Below, piece by piece: positions 7,879-16,397 of a stretch of DNA of 43,407 nucleotides (position 1 is its first letter; each line of letters begins with the position of its first letter). The DNA lies in the NCBI RefSeq assembly GCF_025548555.1, contig NZ_JAJLPA010000029.1, positions 1 through 43,407 on the forward strand. The letters run 5' to 3'. The DNA is from Sphingomonas sp. A2-49. GTDB lineage: Bacteria > Pseudomonadota > Alphaproteobacteria > Sphingomonadales > Sphingomonadaceae. The translations under genes were made by a program, and so were the position numbers. The notes under the pieces are model-generated. The model was not told the origin of the DNA and did not search any database. It saw nothing but the letters and a program-made list of their open reading frames with translations.

Positions 7879-8134
7879 GATCGTGTACCTTGCCGTGGCC
7901 GGTCCTTCGACCGTGTCACTCGTCTTCTCGGATGGGTCCGCGGCGGCCTGGTCGGCAGCGGACCTTATCGCCCGCGATACCAGCATGACACGTCCGCTCG
8001 GCGACCCGGCCTATTTCAAACGCGCCTTTATCGAAGCCGGGGCCTTGGCCTGGCCCAACGGGTTCGAACTGTCCGCCGACAGCCTCTACCGTCGGCTCGA
8101 CGAGGCCGGCGCGCTGATCCGGTCGGCGGCATAG
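7871..8134 (+). CDS. DUF2442 domain protein, partner of the DUF4160 protein
   Basis: 87 residues, recognisable as DUF2442 from the beta-rich start and the segment LGDPAYFKRAFIEAGALAWPNGFELSADSLY, typical of the family. It overlaps the upstream DUF4160 gene by eight bases. The pair probably forms one functional unit; antitoxin-like action is a proposal in the field, not shown here. It ends ten bases from the convergent exbD stop. Confidence 0.85.
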   Translation: MIKIVYLAVAGPSTVSLVFSDGSAAAWSAADLIARDTSMTRPLGDPAYFKRAFIEAGALAWPNGFELSADSLYRRLDEAGALIRSAA

Positions 8135-8143
8135 CAGTCACCC

Positions 8144-8584
8144 TCACTCCACCATCGCCTCATTCCCCGCGAACCCCAGCCGCGTGATCCCCGCGCGCTT
8201 TACCTCGGCGAGCACGCGGTCGAAGCGGTCGTAGCGCGCCTCCGGGTCGGTTCGCACGACCAGCAGCGCCGCCGGGTCGGCCTTCAGCGCGCGGAAGCGC
8301 GCCGGCATTGCCGCGTCGCCCAGCGCCGCGCCGTCCAGCGTCACGCCGCCGTCGCGCGCCAGCACCAGCGGGTGCGTCACCGTCTCCGACGGCGGCGCGC
8401 TGCCCTGCGGCAGGTCGACCGTCACCTTGTGCAGGACGGTCGGCAGCGTCAGGATCATCATCACCAGCAACACCAGCAACACGTCGATCAGCGGCGTGAT
8501 GTTGAGCTGCGACAAAGGCGCGTGGGAATCGTCCGCCCCGGCAAGGCGGGCGGCGGCGGGAGCAAAGGCACGCTGGCGTGGCAT
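8144..8584 (-). CDS. exbD: ExbD/TolR-family biopolymer transport protein
   Basis: 146 residues. One transmembrane helix (about 27-48, ITPLIDVLLVLLVMMILTLP) carries the family's essential Asp in PLIDVLLVLL, followed by a periplasmic domain (about 50-146). ExbD with ExbB converts proton-motive force into work on TonB; TolR does the same for TolA. No exbB, tonB or tolQ lies nearby, so this copy must partner with proteins encoded elsewhere. A Shine-Dalgarno (GGAGACG) precedes the ATG. TolR is a possible alternative, but the sequence style fits sphingomonad ExbD better. Confidence 0.88.
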   Translation of the reverse strand: MPRQRAFAPAAARLAGADDSHAPLSQLNITPLIDVLLVLLVMMILTLPTVLHKVTVDLPQGSAPPSETVTHPLVLARDGGVTLDGAALGDAAMPARFRALKADPAALLVVRTDPEARYDRFDRVLAEVKRAGITRLGFAGNEAMVE

Positions 8585-8709
8585 CGATCGTCTCCTCGAT
8601 ATGTAACGGTATCACATCACCTGATCGATCTCCCGTCAAGCCCGCCGATCGCGCGCTTAACCATCCCCCGCAACGCACCGGCAACGCGGGCCGTGCAAGG
8701 TTCGCCGCG

Positions 8710-8898
8710 ATGCTGCCCAACCCCCGCCTCTTCCGCAGCCGCTGGGCGGCGCTGCTCTGGGCCGGGGGCATCCTCTGGTTCGCCCACGACGTAGCCGTAT
8801 CGGCGCCCGCCGGCAACGGCGGCGCGACGACCGACGCCGACGGCGGCGCCGCCGATGCCGCAGATCTCGCGACGGTCGCCAATTTGATCGACGGCTGA
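8710..8898 (+). CDS. Small single-helix membrane protein
   Basis: 62 residues starting MLPNPRLFRSRWAALLWAGG. Residues about 12-26 form one hydrophobic helix rich in Trp, then an Ala/Gly/Asp-rich tail. The style resembles short conserved sphingomonad proteins of unknown role. The frame stays open upstream to 8578 but that part is Arg/Pro-rich and unconvincing, so I use ATG 8710. It is divergent from exbD. Confidence 0.55.
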   Translation: MLPNPRLFRSRWAALLWAGGILWFAHDVAVSAPAGNGGATTDADGGAADAADLATVANLIDG

Positions 8899-9002
8899 TC
8901 CGGCCGCGGCGCTCGGCGCCCGCCCCACACCGCCGCCCGGGCGCGCTCCGTGACGCTGCGACGTCCGCGACCTTCCGATATGCGTCCCGATCCGCCGCCG
9001 GG

Positions 9003-9338
9003 TCAGCGCCGCCGCCGCACCGGGACATGGAAGTCCGCGGGCTTGTCCGCGATCCAGGCGAGGAAGCGCGCGATGTCGGGATGCGCGCGCAGCGCCGCAG
9101 GATCGGCGTAGTCGCGGGCCAGCAGCGCGTTCGGCACCGTCGCGTGGATGGTGCGGTGGCAGATCGGATGCACCGGCGCGGTTACGCGCCCGCCTTCGGA
9201 CTTCGGGACCAGATGGTGCCATTCCACCCTCGTGCCGAGCGGCCGCCCGCACAATGCGCAGGTCGCCGGGGGCAACTCCCGTGCCGCGCGCGCCGCCGCC
9301 TCCGCCAGCCCGGCCTTGCGCTTCACCCGTCCGACCAT
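9003..9338 (-). CDS. HNH endonuclease-family protein
   Basis: 111 residues from MVGRVKRKAGLAE (an ATG at 9365 would add nine residues). The HNH zinc site is visible: CALCGRPLG, then VEWHHLVPKSEGG and PVHPICHRTIHA, giving two Cys, the paired His and a final Cys/His. This is the short stand-alone HNH type seen throughout Sphingomonadaceae; its cellular substrate is unknown. The C-terminus is basic (VPVRRRR), which fits DNA binding. No methylase or phage genes are nearby, so restriction or homing functions are not indicated. Confidence 0.85.
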   Translation of the reverse strand: MVGRVKRKAGLAEAAARAARELPPATCALCGRPLGTRVEWHHLVPKSEGGRVTAPVHPICHRTIHATVPNALLARDYADPAALRAHPDIARFLAWIADKPADFHVPVRRRR

Positions 9339-9377
9339 CGCGGCCGATATAGGAAGCCCCGGCACGCGGTCCCAACG

Positions 9378-9412
9378 AAAAGGGCGGGCCGCTTGCGCGG
9401 ACCCGCCCTTCC
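9378..9412 (-). terminator. Rho-independent terminator of the outer-membrane protein gene
   Basis: Read on the minus strand, AAGGGCGGGTCCGC pairs with GCGGCCCGCCCTT around GCAA and is followed by TTTTCG. It lies about 25 bases after the stop of the gene at 9435-10100. Confidence 0.75.
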
Positions 9413-9434
9413 CTGTTGCCCTGACGGGAACCGA

Positions 9435-10100
9435 TCAGAAGTGCGCGACGACACCCGCCATCGGGCGGAAGCTGTGCGCGTCGTCGAAGGTCGACACTTC
9501 CATGCGCAGGCGCAGGCCGGAATTGCCGGTCAGGCCGCCGAGACCGATGTCCCTCGGGCCGACTTCGGCGCCGATGCCATAGACGGTCGCGTGATAGTCA
9601 CGGTTCAGGTCACCCGACACGCCCGGCGCGAAGTTGTTGAAGTTGTTCCAGCGGTAGCCGACCTTGCCGTAGAACAGGCCGCTCTCGCCGGCGCGAAGGC
9701 CGAAGCGGCCATAGGCGCCGTACTGCCAGTCGATGTCACCCGACACGCCCTTGGCGACCGCGCCTTCGGCGCCGACGAACACGGGGCCGAGCGGCACGTT
9801 GAAGCCGACGATGCCTTCGACCAGCGCGCCGTCGAGGTTGTAGCCCTTGGGCTGCGCAGGGATACCGGCGACCGCCTGGCGATCGAACTGCTCCCAGCCG
9901 CCCATCACCGCCACATAGGGCTCGATGCCGAAGGCGCGGGTGCCGTCGGGTGCGCGCGGACCGGTGTCGGCGGGCGCTTCGGCGGGCGCCGGTGCGGCGA
10001 CGGCGGCGTCGGTCGTGCCGGTGGTCGACATGTCCTGGGCGACGGCGGGGACGGCGAAGGACGCGGCCGCAACGGCGGCCGCGAGGGCGAGCTTACGCAT
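9435..10100 (-). CDS. Outer-membrane beta-barrel (opacity-type) protein
   Basis: 221 residues. A signal peptide (MRKLALAAAVAAASFAVPAVAQ) is followed by an Ala/Pro/Thr-rich linker (about 23-55) and then alternating beta-strands ending in Phe (GVVAHF), the usual outer-membrane insertion signal. Strands such as FGIEPYVAVMGGWEQFD, FVGAEGAVAKGV and GLFYGKVGYRWNNF are typical of small eight-stranded barrels. Function is unknown; such proteins are abundant surface proteins. A clear terminator follows. The 190 bases upstream, shared with the next minus-strand gene, contain no promoter I can fix. Confidence 0.8.
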   Translation of the reverse strand: MRKLALAAAVAAASFAVPAVAQDMSTTGTTDAAVAAPAPAEAPADTGPRAPDGTRAFGIEPYVAVMGGWEQFDRQAVAGIPAQPKGYNLDGALVEGIVGFNVPLGPVFVGAEGAVAKGVSGDIDWQYGAYGRFGLRAGESGLFYGKVGYRWNNFNNFAPGVSGDLNRDYHATVYGIGAEVGPRDIGLGGLTGNSGLRLRMEVSTFDDAHSFRPMAGVVAHF

Positions 10101-10290
10101 GTGTGATTACCTTGTATTGCCTCAACAGGGGCGACGACGACGCATCGTCGATCAGCCCAGGCCCGTCCAAACCGCGCATTCGCGGCTTTGTTGCACCGCA
10201 CGCGTTCAATTGTCCGGAATGGGTTGAACCTGTGCTTTTCCGGTCACAGTTCCTGTCGCCCCGATGAACGGAACGGCGCAAAACCGCCAT

Positions 10291-10878
10291 TCATTGCCCG
10301 GACGGTTTGGGAACCGAAGGCCGTGGTTTCATATCGCTGCTGCGAATACGCCATGCGTGTGCCTCGGGATCGTCGCTGTCGATCCCGTCGGCGACGCGGT
10401 GCAGGACGATCGGCCCCTGCATGCGGAACGGTGCGCCGGATACGAGCGTGCCCGTGACGACGACCGGGACGGTGACGTAGCGCTGTCCCGCGCCGGCATC
10501 GGCATCATAAGGAGTCCCGACGGCAGCATTGAAGGCCGCATATTTCCTGAAACTCGCCGCGAACGCCGCCTCCGTCATGCCGGAGGCGCGGCCCTGCCCC
10601 TCCCACAACGCCCAGGCATCGGCGTAGCGCTGCGCCGAGATGGCGGCGGCATAGCGGCGCACCACGTCCGCGGGGTCGGCCGTCTCGGCCGGCGCGGTCG
10701 CCATCGTGCGAGCCGGTGCCACCGCGGGCGGTACGGCAACCGGAGCACGACCGGCGGCGCGAACAGGCGCAGGCGATGAATCGCTCGCAGCGTTCCCGGC
10801 ATCATCGGTCCGACCATCGGAACAGCCGGCCAGACACAGGGACAGCAGCACCGTCCGCAACGGCGGCACCGTCATCAC
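10291..10878 (-). CDS. Predicted lipoprotein with NTF2-like style domain
   Basis: 195 residues. The N-terminus has a lipoprotein signal with lipobox LAGC (Cys at about 19), then an Ala/Pro-rich linker to about residue 65. The C-terminal half (DPADVVRRYAAAISAQRYADAWALWEGQG...) resembles the start of small NTF2-like or DUF4440-like folds, where a helix with YADAW precedes a curved sheet. No catalytic residues are evident. Likely anchored at the outer membrane; role unknown. ATG 10875 is an equally good start. Confidence 0.65.
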   Translation of the reverse strand: MMTVPPLRTVLLSLCLAGCSDGRTDDAGNAASDSSPAPVRAAGRAPVAVPPAVAPARTMATAPAETADPADVVRRYAAAISAQRYADAWALWEGQGRASGMTEAAFAASFRKYAAFNAAVGTPYDADAGAGQRYVTVPVVVTGTLVSGAPFRMQGPIVLHRVADGIDSDDPEAHAWRIRSSDMKPRPSVPKPSGQ

Positions 10879-10938
10879 GCGCGTCGGGAGGCGCAGCGGT
10901 GATGCCGCCCCGCCCCCGTCATCCCGTCCGCCCGCGCG

Positions 10939-11280
10939 TCAGGGGCGCAGCGCCGCATCGTCCGCGTCACGCAGCGTCTCGTCGTCGGTCGTGCCGCCGT
11001 CGAAATCGTCCTGCGCATCGTCCTCGTCCATGTCGTCCTCGTCCATGGTCACGCTGGCGTCGGTGTCGCCGACCTCCTCCGAATCCATGTCGAGTTCGTC
11101 GATCGAGTCCTCCTCGACGTCGGCATCGCCCAGATCGGGGTCGAGGTCGGTCAGCACCAGCCCGTCGCTGGGGCCGTTGCGCGTCGCCTCCAGGATCTCG
11201 GCGCGCTGGCTCTCGTCATAACCTTCCTCGTCGTAGCCGTCGTCGCCGGACCCGTGGCCCATGACCTGATGTCCACCCAT
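10939..11280 (-). CDS. Highly acidic small protein
   Basis: 113 residues from MGGHQVMGHGSGDDGYDEEGYDESQ. More than a third of residues are Asp or Glu, concentrated in the second half (MDEDDMDEDDAQDDFD). No signal peptide or membrane segment is seen. I choose ATG 11280 because GGAGG lies five bases upstream; ATG 11292 would add four residues. Probably cytoplasmic and largely disordered; binding metal or basic partners is possible but unsupported. No family is recognised. Confidence 0.6.
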   Translation of the reverse strand: MGGHQVMGHGSGDDGYDEEGYDESQRAEILEATRNGPSDGLVLTDLDPDLGDADVEEDSIDELDMDSEEVGDTDASVTMDEDDMDEDDAQDDFDGGTTDDETLRDADDAALRP

Positions 11281-11343
11281 CACAACCTCCATTAGTGTGG
11301 CATGCGAACGGCGGGATGGCGGCGGCGGTTCCGTCGCGGTGCG

Positions 11344-12612
11344 TCAGACCGGGTGGAACAGGCGACCACGCTCGGTCACCGCGACGATCGCGAGCGCGAC
11401 GACGCCACAGATCAGGAACCCCGCGGCGAGCGGCGCGGTGCTGCCGTCGAACGCCTGGCCGATGACGACGCCGATCACCGCGCCGAAGGTGACGCTGGTA
11501 AAGCCCTGCACGCTCGACGCGGTGCCGGCGATCGCGCCCATGTTCTCCATCGCCATCGACGAGAAGTTGGACGTGGCGAGACCGAAGCACCCCATCGTCA
11601 GCGCCTGCAACACGACGAAGCCGACCAGCGTCTCGAACCCGGCAAGCGCAAGCGACAGGTGCAGCGCGCTCAGCACGACCAGCAGCGTCAGCGCGCTGTG
11701 GCTGATGAGCCGCGTGCCCAGCCGCATCACCAGCCGGGCGTTGGTCAGGTTCGCCGCCGCCATCAGCATCGCGGTCAGCGCGAACATCACGGCCAGCAGG
11801 CGCGGCTTGCCGAACGTGTCGAACATGATCTGCTGCACCGAGTTGAGATAGCCGTAGAGCGCGCCCATCAGCGACGTCGACGCCAGCGTGTAGCCGAGCG
11901 ACCAGCGGTCGCCGAGCGTCTGTCGCCAGCCCGACAGGATCCGCGCCACCGACAGCGGCTGCTGCGCGTCCGCATGCAGCGTTTCGGGCATGCGCAGGTA
12001 CAGCCACGCCCACATCCCCATGCTGATCCCGCCGATCACCCAGAAGATGCCGCGCCAGTCGGCGAACAGCAGCACGGTCTGGCCGAAGGCGGGAGCGAGC
12101 ACGGGGACGATCATGAACACCATGAACGCGATCGACATCACCCGCGCCATCGCCCGGCCGTGATAGCAGTCGCGCACCATCGCCACCGTCGCGACGCGCG
12201 TCGCGGCGACCATCGCGCCGCCGAACACCCGCGCGGCGAGCAGCAGCGTGAAGCTCGCCGACACCGCGCAGGCGACGTTGGCGATCGCATAGCCGCCGAT
12301 CGCGAACAGCAGCACCGTCCGCCGCCCGTAGCGATCCGCAAGCGGTCCGTGGACGAGCTGCGCGATGCCGAAGCCGAGGACGAAGGCGGTGATGATGAAC
12401 TGCCGCTGGTTCTCCGTCGCGACGCCCAGGGCGGCACCCATCGCGGGGAGCGCGGGCAGCATCGAATCGATGCCGAGCGCGGCGAGCGACATCAGCGCGG
12501 CGACCAGTGCGACGAATTCGGCAAAGCCGATCGGCGCGCCGGCCGGCCCGGAGGCATGGTCGGGCGAGACGGCGGACGGCGCCGACGCGGAAAGGGAAGC
12601 TGGACGGGTCAC
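11344..12612 (-). CDS. MFS multidrug exporter, Bcr/CflA type
   Basis: 422 residues with twelve predicted helices. The first begins about residue 30 (FVALVAALMSLAALGIDSMLP), with the DSMLPALP pattern typical of Bcr/CflA drug resistance transporters. The MFS A-motif GPLADRYGRR follows helix 2. These are inner-membrane proton antiporters exporting chloramphenicol-like drugs, bicyclomycin or other small molecules; the substrate here is unknown. The N-terminal 25 residues are Ala/Ser/Pro-rich and cytoplasmic. It stands alone, divergent from the lipoprotein gene at 12718 with a palindrome between them. Confidence 0.88.
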   Translation of the reverse strand: MTRPASLSASAPSAVSPDHASGPAGAPIGFAEFVALVAALMSLAALGIDSMLPALPAMGAALGVATENQRQFIITAFVLGFGIAQLVHGPLADRYGRRTVLLFAIGGYAIANVACAVSASFTLLLAARVFGGAMVAATRVATVAMVRDCYHGRAMARVMSIAFMVFMIVPVLAPAFGQTVLLFADWRGIFWVIGGISMGMWAWLYLRMPETLHADAQQPLSVARILSGWRQTLGDRWSLGYTLASTSLMGALYGYLNSVQQIMFDTFGKPRLLAVMFALTAMLMAAANLTNARLVMRLGTRLISHSALTLLVVLSALHLSLALAGFETLVGFVVLQALTMGCFGLATSNFSSMAMENMGAIAGTASSVQGFTSVTFGAVIGVVIGQAFDGSTAPLAAGFLICGVVALAIVAVTERGRLFHPV

Positions 12613-12681
12613 GATCCGGCCGTCCTACCGTCAAGCGTCCGCATCCGTAACCCCGCTTGTGCCAGGGATCGCAAGCGCCTA

Positions 12682-12705
12682 CGTGTATTGTACGATCAAT
12701 ACACG
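12682..12705. promoter_or_regulatory. Perfect 9-bp inverted repeat, candidate operator
   Basis: CGTGTATTG-TACGAT-CAATACACG lies between the divergent MFS and lipoprotein genes, ending one base before the first possible ATG (12706) of the latter. The symmetry and spacing suit a dimeric helix-turn-helix repressor, for example of the GntR type. No regulator gene is in the window, so the binder is unknown. Confidence 0.55.
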
Positions 12706-12717
12706 ATGGGATGGCCG

Positions 12718-13212
12718 ATGACCCGCACGCTCCTGTTCGCCGCCGCCACGCTCGCCCTGCCGCTTGCCGCCTGCGACCGGTCGGGGACGGGGACGTCGGT
12801 GTCGATCAACACCGATGGCGGCAATACGCTGGCGGCGGTCGACGGCCGGTCGGGCGAGGTCAAGATCGCGGTTCCGGGTTTTTCGGGCCAGATCAAGCTG
12901 CCCCGGCTCCAGCTCGACGCGAACGATTTCGATCTCAACGGCGTCCACCTGTATCCCGGATCGACGATCGAAGCCGTCGACGTGGGGGCGGCGGACCGCA
13001 GCCGGGCCGGGCTGCGCGTCCGCTTCACCAGCCCCGCCACCCCCGAACAGGTCCGCGACTGGTTCGAACGGCGCCTCGGCAAGGCGGGCTTCGCGCTGCA
13101 CCGCGACGGAGCGGGCCTGAGCGGCACGACCGACGAGCACAAGCCCTTCCGCCTCGACCTGACCGCGGCGGACCCGACGCATGCGAAGGGAAGCATCGTC
13201 CTCGGCAACTGA
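12718..13212 (+). CDS. Predicted lipoprotein
   Basis: 164 residues (MTRTLLFAAATLALPLAACDRSG), with a lipobox ending in Cys19. The mature part starts with a Ser/Thr/Gly stretch (SVSINTDGGNTLAAVDGRSGEVKI), then IAVPGFSGQIKLPRLQLDANDFDLNGVHLYPG and a C-terminal region resembling a small alpha/beta domain (TPEQVRDWFERRLGKAGFAL). Repeated short beta-motifs suggest an auto-transporter-like or DUF4097-like strand region, but I do not recognise the family firmly. ATG 12706 would add four residues and overlap the palindrome's edge. The operator-like repeat just upstream suggests tight transcriptional control. Confidence 0.75.
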   Translation: MTRTLLFAAATLALPLAACDRSGTGTSVSINTDGGNTLAAVDGRSGEVKIAVPGFSGQIKLPRLQLDANDFDLNGVHLYPGSTIEAVDVGAADRSRAGLRVRFTSPATPEQVRDWFERRLGKAGFALHRDGAGLSGTTDEHKPFRLDLTAADPTHAKGSIVLGN

Positions 13213-13232
13213 TCGCGCGGCCTACTCCGGTC

Positions 13233-13688
13233 CTACAGCACGCGCACCGCCGCCAGCACCGCATCGGCATGGCCGGGAACGCGCACCTTGCGCCACGCTT
13301 CGACCAGCGTTCCGTCGGCGCCGAACAGGAAGGTCGCGCGCTCGATTCCCATATAGGTCTTGCCGTACATTTGCTTTTCGCCCCAGACGCCGAACGCGTC
13401 GCAAGCGCTGCCGTCCGTGTCGCTGGCAAGACGCACGGTCAGCGCGTGTTTGGCGGCGAACTTGCCGTGGCTCGCGGGCGAATCCTTGCTGATCCCCAGC
13501 ACGGTGGCGCCCGCCGCGGCGAAGGCGTCCGCCAGCGCGGAAAAGTCCTGCGCCTCGCGCGTGCAACCCGACGTGTCGTCCTTGGGATAGAAATAGATCA
13601 CCGCGGGGAACGACAGGTCGGCCAGCCCCAGCGCGTCGCCGTCCGGCAGGGTCACCGTCACCGGCGGAATGCGCGCACCAACGTCCAT
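13233..13688 (-). CDS. bcp: Thioredoxin-dependent thiol peroxidase (BCP/PrxQ)
   Basis: 151 residues. Reduces hydrogen peroxide and organic peroxides in the cytoplasm. The peroxidatic site is FYPKDDTSGCTREA with Cys42. The second Cys usually found five residues later is Gln47 here; the only other Cys is Cys96 (DGSACDAFG). So this is not the classic pairing, and either Cys96 or an external thiol resolves the sulfenate. Its ATG is one base past the glnE stop, so it is very likely translated from the glnE message. Confidence 0.92.
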   Translation of the reverse strand: MDVGARIPPVTVTLPDGDALGLADLSFPAVIYFYPKDDTSGCTREAQDFSALADAFAAAGATVLGISKDSPASHGKFAAKHALTVRLASDTDGSACDAFGVWGEKQMYGKTYMGIERATFLFGADGTLVEAWRKVRVPGHADAVLAAVRVL

Positions 13689-13689
13689 C

Positions 13690-16356
13690 TCACTCTCCCG
13701 TCATCGCCGCCCAGGCGGCCTCGACCTCCTGCCGGGTCGCGGCGAAGGCGGCAAGCACCGCCGGCCAGTCGGCCAGCCGCAACGCCCGTGCGATCAGTGC
13801 GCGGGTCGCCGCCGGCGGCTCGGCGGCATCGGGGGCGACGAGGCGCAGCACCACGAGCAGCCGCGTCAGCAGGTCGTGCGCCGCCGCCAGACCGGGGGGC
13901 AGCAGCGCCGCATCGACCAGCGCCCGGATCGCGCCGGCAAGGTCCGGATCGAACCCGGTGCGGTGGCGCAACTGTGCGAGATGGACGGTGAATTCGAGGT
14001 CGACGAGCCCGCCGGCGGACAGTTTCGCATCGAGCGGCCCGGTCGGCGGCTTGTGTCGCGCCATTTCGGCCCGCATCGTCGCGGCATCCGCGGTCAGGTC
14101 GCGCTCCGGCCGCGCGCCGGCCAGCACCGCCGCGATCTCTCCCGCCACCGCCGCCCGCGCCCCCGCCGACCCGAAGACCGGCCGCGCGCGGGTCAGCGCC
14201 ATATGCTCCCACGTCCAGGCTTCTGCGCGCTGGTAGCGGGCGAAGGACTCGACCGACACGACCATCGGTCCTTGCGCACCCGATGGTCGCAGCCGGGTAT
14301 CGACCGGATAGAGCGGCCCCGCCGCGGTCGCCACCGACAGCGCGGCGGTGATCCGCTGCGCCAGCCGGTTGTAGTAGAGCGTCGCCCCCAGGGGTCTCGC
14401 GCCGTCCGACTCCGCCGCGAAATCGCCGGTGAACAGGTAGACGAGGTCGAGGTCGCTGGCATGCGTCAGTGCGCCGCCGCCCAGCCGGCCGAACGCGACG
14501 ATCACCAGCTCGCTGTCCGGCACCCGTCCATGCGCCTGCGCGAATTCGGCGACGGTCGCCGCCGCGAGGACCTCGATCGCCGACTCCGCCAGCCGCGCAT
14601 AGCCGGCCGCGGCCTCCAGCGGATCGGCGGCGCCGGCGACGATCTGCGATCCGAGCGCGAACCGCTTCTCGCCGACCAGCCGCCGGACATGGTCCAGCGT
14701 CGCCTGATAGTCGCGCGCGTCGCCGGCGCGCATCTCGGCGACGAGACCGTCGATGCTGCCGAGGGGTTCGAACGCGCTCGCGTCGATCAGCCAGTCGATC
14801 AGTTCGGGCCGCGTGGCGAGCGCATCGGCGAGCGGGGCGGCGTGGCTGAGGATCGTCGCCAGCAATGCGGCGAGCGCCGGCCGCGCCTCCAGCAGCCGCA
14901 GGATGTTGATCGCGCTCGACAGCCGTTCGAGCAGCCGGTCGAGCCGCAGCAGCGCCGCGGCGGGATCGGGCGCGCCGGCCAGCGCGGGCATCAGCACCGG
15001 CAGCACCGCCTCCAGCGCGTCGCGCGCCGCCTGGCTGCGCAACGCGGGGTAGCGGCCCGTCCGCCACCCCGCGATCCGCGCCGCCGCACCCTCGCCGTCG
15101 GCAAAACCCGCGGCGTGCAGCGTCGTGGCGAGCGCCCCCGTCTCCTGCGGCAACCCCGCGGATCGCCCCTCGTCGAGCGCGTCGTAGATCCCGCCGGCGC
15201 GCGCCACCGGCGCACGCAGCAGAGCGAGCAACGCCGGACCGTCCTCCAGTCCATGCAGCCGCGCCACCCCGTCGAGCGCCGCCCCGGTCGGCAGCGTGTG
15301 CGTCTGGCGATCGTCCACCATCTGGACGCGGTGCTCGATCGTGCGCAGCAGCGTGTAGGATTCGATCAGCGCCTCCGCCGGCGCATCGGCAATCCAGCCG
15401 GCCGCGGCCAGTCGCGCCAGCGCGTCGCGCGTGGCGGGCGCCCGCAGCGCGGGATCGCGGCCGCCGTGGATCAGCTGGTGGATCTGCGCGAAGAACTCCG
15501 CCTCGCGGATGCCGCCGCGTCCCCGCTTCAGGTCGTATCCGGGACCGAACGCCTGACCGCTCGCGTAATGATCGCGGATGCGGTGGGAGAGGTCGCGGAT
15601 TTCGCGCACCGCGCCGAAATCGAGCCCCCGCCGCCACACGAACGGGCGTACGGCGTCCAGGAAATATGCACCCAGCGCCCGGTCGCCCGCCGCGGCGCGG
15701 GCGCGGATGAACGCCGCGCGCTCCCATGGCAGCGCCTGGCTTTCGTAATAGCCGATCGCGCCGCCGACCGGCAGCGCGATCGGCGTCACCTCCGGCGATG
15801 GCCGCAGCCGCAGGTCGACGCGCAGCACATATCCGTCGCCGTCGCGCGCCTGGAGCAGTTCCACGACACGCCGCGCGATCCGCACCGCCGCCTCTTCGGG
15901 TTCCTCGCGCGCCCGGTGCGGCAGCGTTCGCGGGTCGAAGATCAGGATGGGGTCGATGTCGGACGAATAATTGAGTTCGCGGCTGCCCTGCTTGCCCAGC
16001 GCGATTCCGGCGAACCCCTGCGGTTCGGCGCCCGGCGTGCGCTCCTCGATCGCGGCGCGGATCGCCCGGTCGAGCGCGCGGTCCGCGAAATCGGTGAGCG
16101 CGTGCGTCACCGCGGTCAGGTCCATCACGCCGGCAAGGTCGCCGATCGCCACGGTCAGCGCCAGCGCGCGCCGGTCGAGCCGCAACTGGCGCGCAACCGG
16201 CATGTCGGGCGTCGCAAGCGTGTAGGCCGGGTCGAGCACGCCCGCCGCAAGGCGCTCGGCGAGCGCGGGTTCCCGATCGAGCAGCATCGCGAGAAAGGGG
16301 GCGTGGGCGCGGGCCCGGTCGATCGCGGCGTGCAGCATCGGGATTCGCATCGTCAC
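13690..16356 (-). CDS. glnE: Bifunctional glutamine synthetase adenylyltransferase/adenylyl-removing enzyme
   Basis: 888 residues. Adds or removes AMP on glutamine synthetase in response to the PII protein, tuning nitrogen assimilation. Both nucleotidyltransferase domains carry their metal motifs: GSRELNYSSDIDPILIF in the N-terminal (adenylyl-removing) half and GRLGGGALTHASDLDLVYLF in the C-terminal (adenylyltransferase) half. Length is slightly under the E. coli protein (946). The start at 16356 (MTMRIPMLHAAIDRARAHAP) gives a normal N-terminus. It is the first gene of a likely two-gene unit with bcp; PII and glutamine synthetase genes are not in the window. Confidence 0.94.
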   Translation of the reverse strand: MTMRIPMLHAAIDRARAHAPFLAMLLDREPALAERLAAGVLDPAYTLATPDMPVARQLRLDRRALALTVAIGDLAGVMDLTAVTHALTDFADRALDRAIRAAIEERTPGAEPQGFAGIALGKQGSRELNYSSDIDPILIFDPRTLPHRAREEPEEAAVRIARRVVELLQARDGDGYVLRVDLRLRPSPEVTPIALPVGGAIGYYESQALPWERAAFIRARAAAGDRALGAYFLDAVRPFVWRRGLDFGAVREIRDLSHRIRDHYASGQAFGPGYDLKRGRGGIREAEFFAQIHQLIHGGRDPALRAPATRDALARLAAAGWIADAPAEALIESYTLLRTIEHRVQMVDDRQTHTLPTGAALDGVARLHGLEDGPALLALLRAPVARAGGIYDALDEGRSAGLPQETGALATTLHAAGFADGEGAAARIAGWRTGRYPALRSQAARDALEAVLPVLMPALAGAPDPAAALLRLDRLLERLSSAINILRLLEARPALAALLATILSHAAPLADALATRPELIDWLIDASAFEPLGSIDGLVAEMRAGDARDYQATLDHVRRLVGEKRFALGSQIVAGAADPLEAAAGYARLAESAIEVLAAATVAEFAQAHGRVPDSELVIVAFGRLGGGALTHASDLDLVYLFTGDFAAESDGARPLGATLYYNRLAQRITAALSVATAAGPLYPVDTRLRPSGAQGPMVVSVESFARYQRAEAWTWEHMALTRARPVFGSAGARAAVAGEIAAVLAGARPERDLTADAATMRAEMARHKPPTGPLDAKLSAGGLVDLEFTVHLAQLRHRTGFDPDLAGAIRALVDAALLPPGLAAAHDLLTRLLVVLRLVAPDAAEPPAATRALIARALRLADWPAVLAAFAATRQEVEAAWAAMTGE

Positions 16357-16397
16357 GGCCGGCGCAACGTTTCGCCCGGACGGTCGTTGACAGCATC

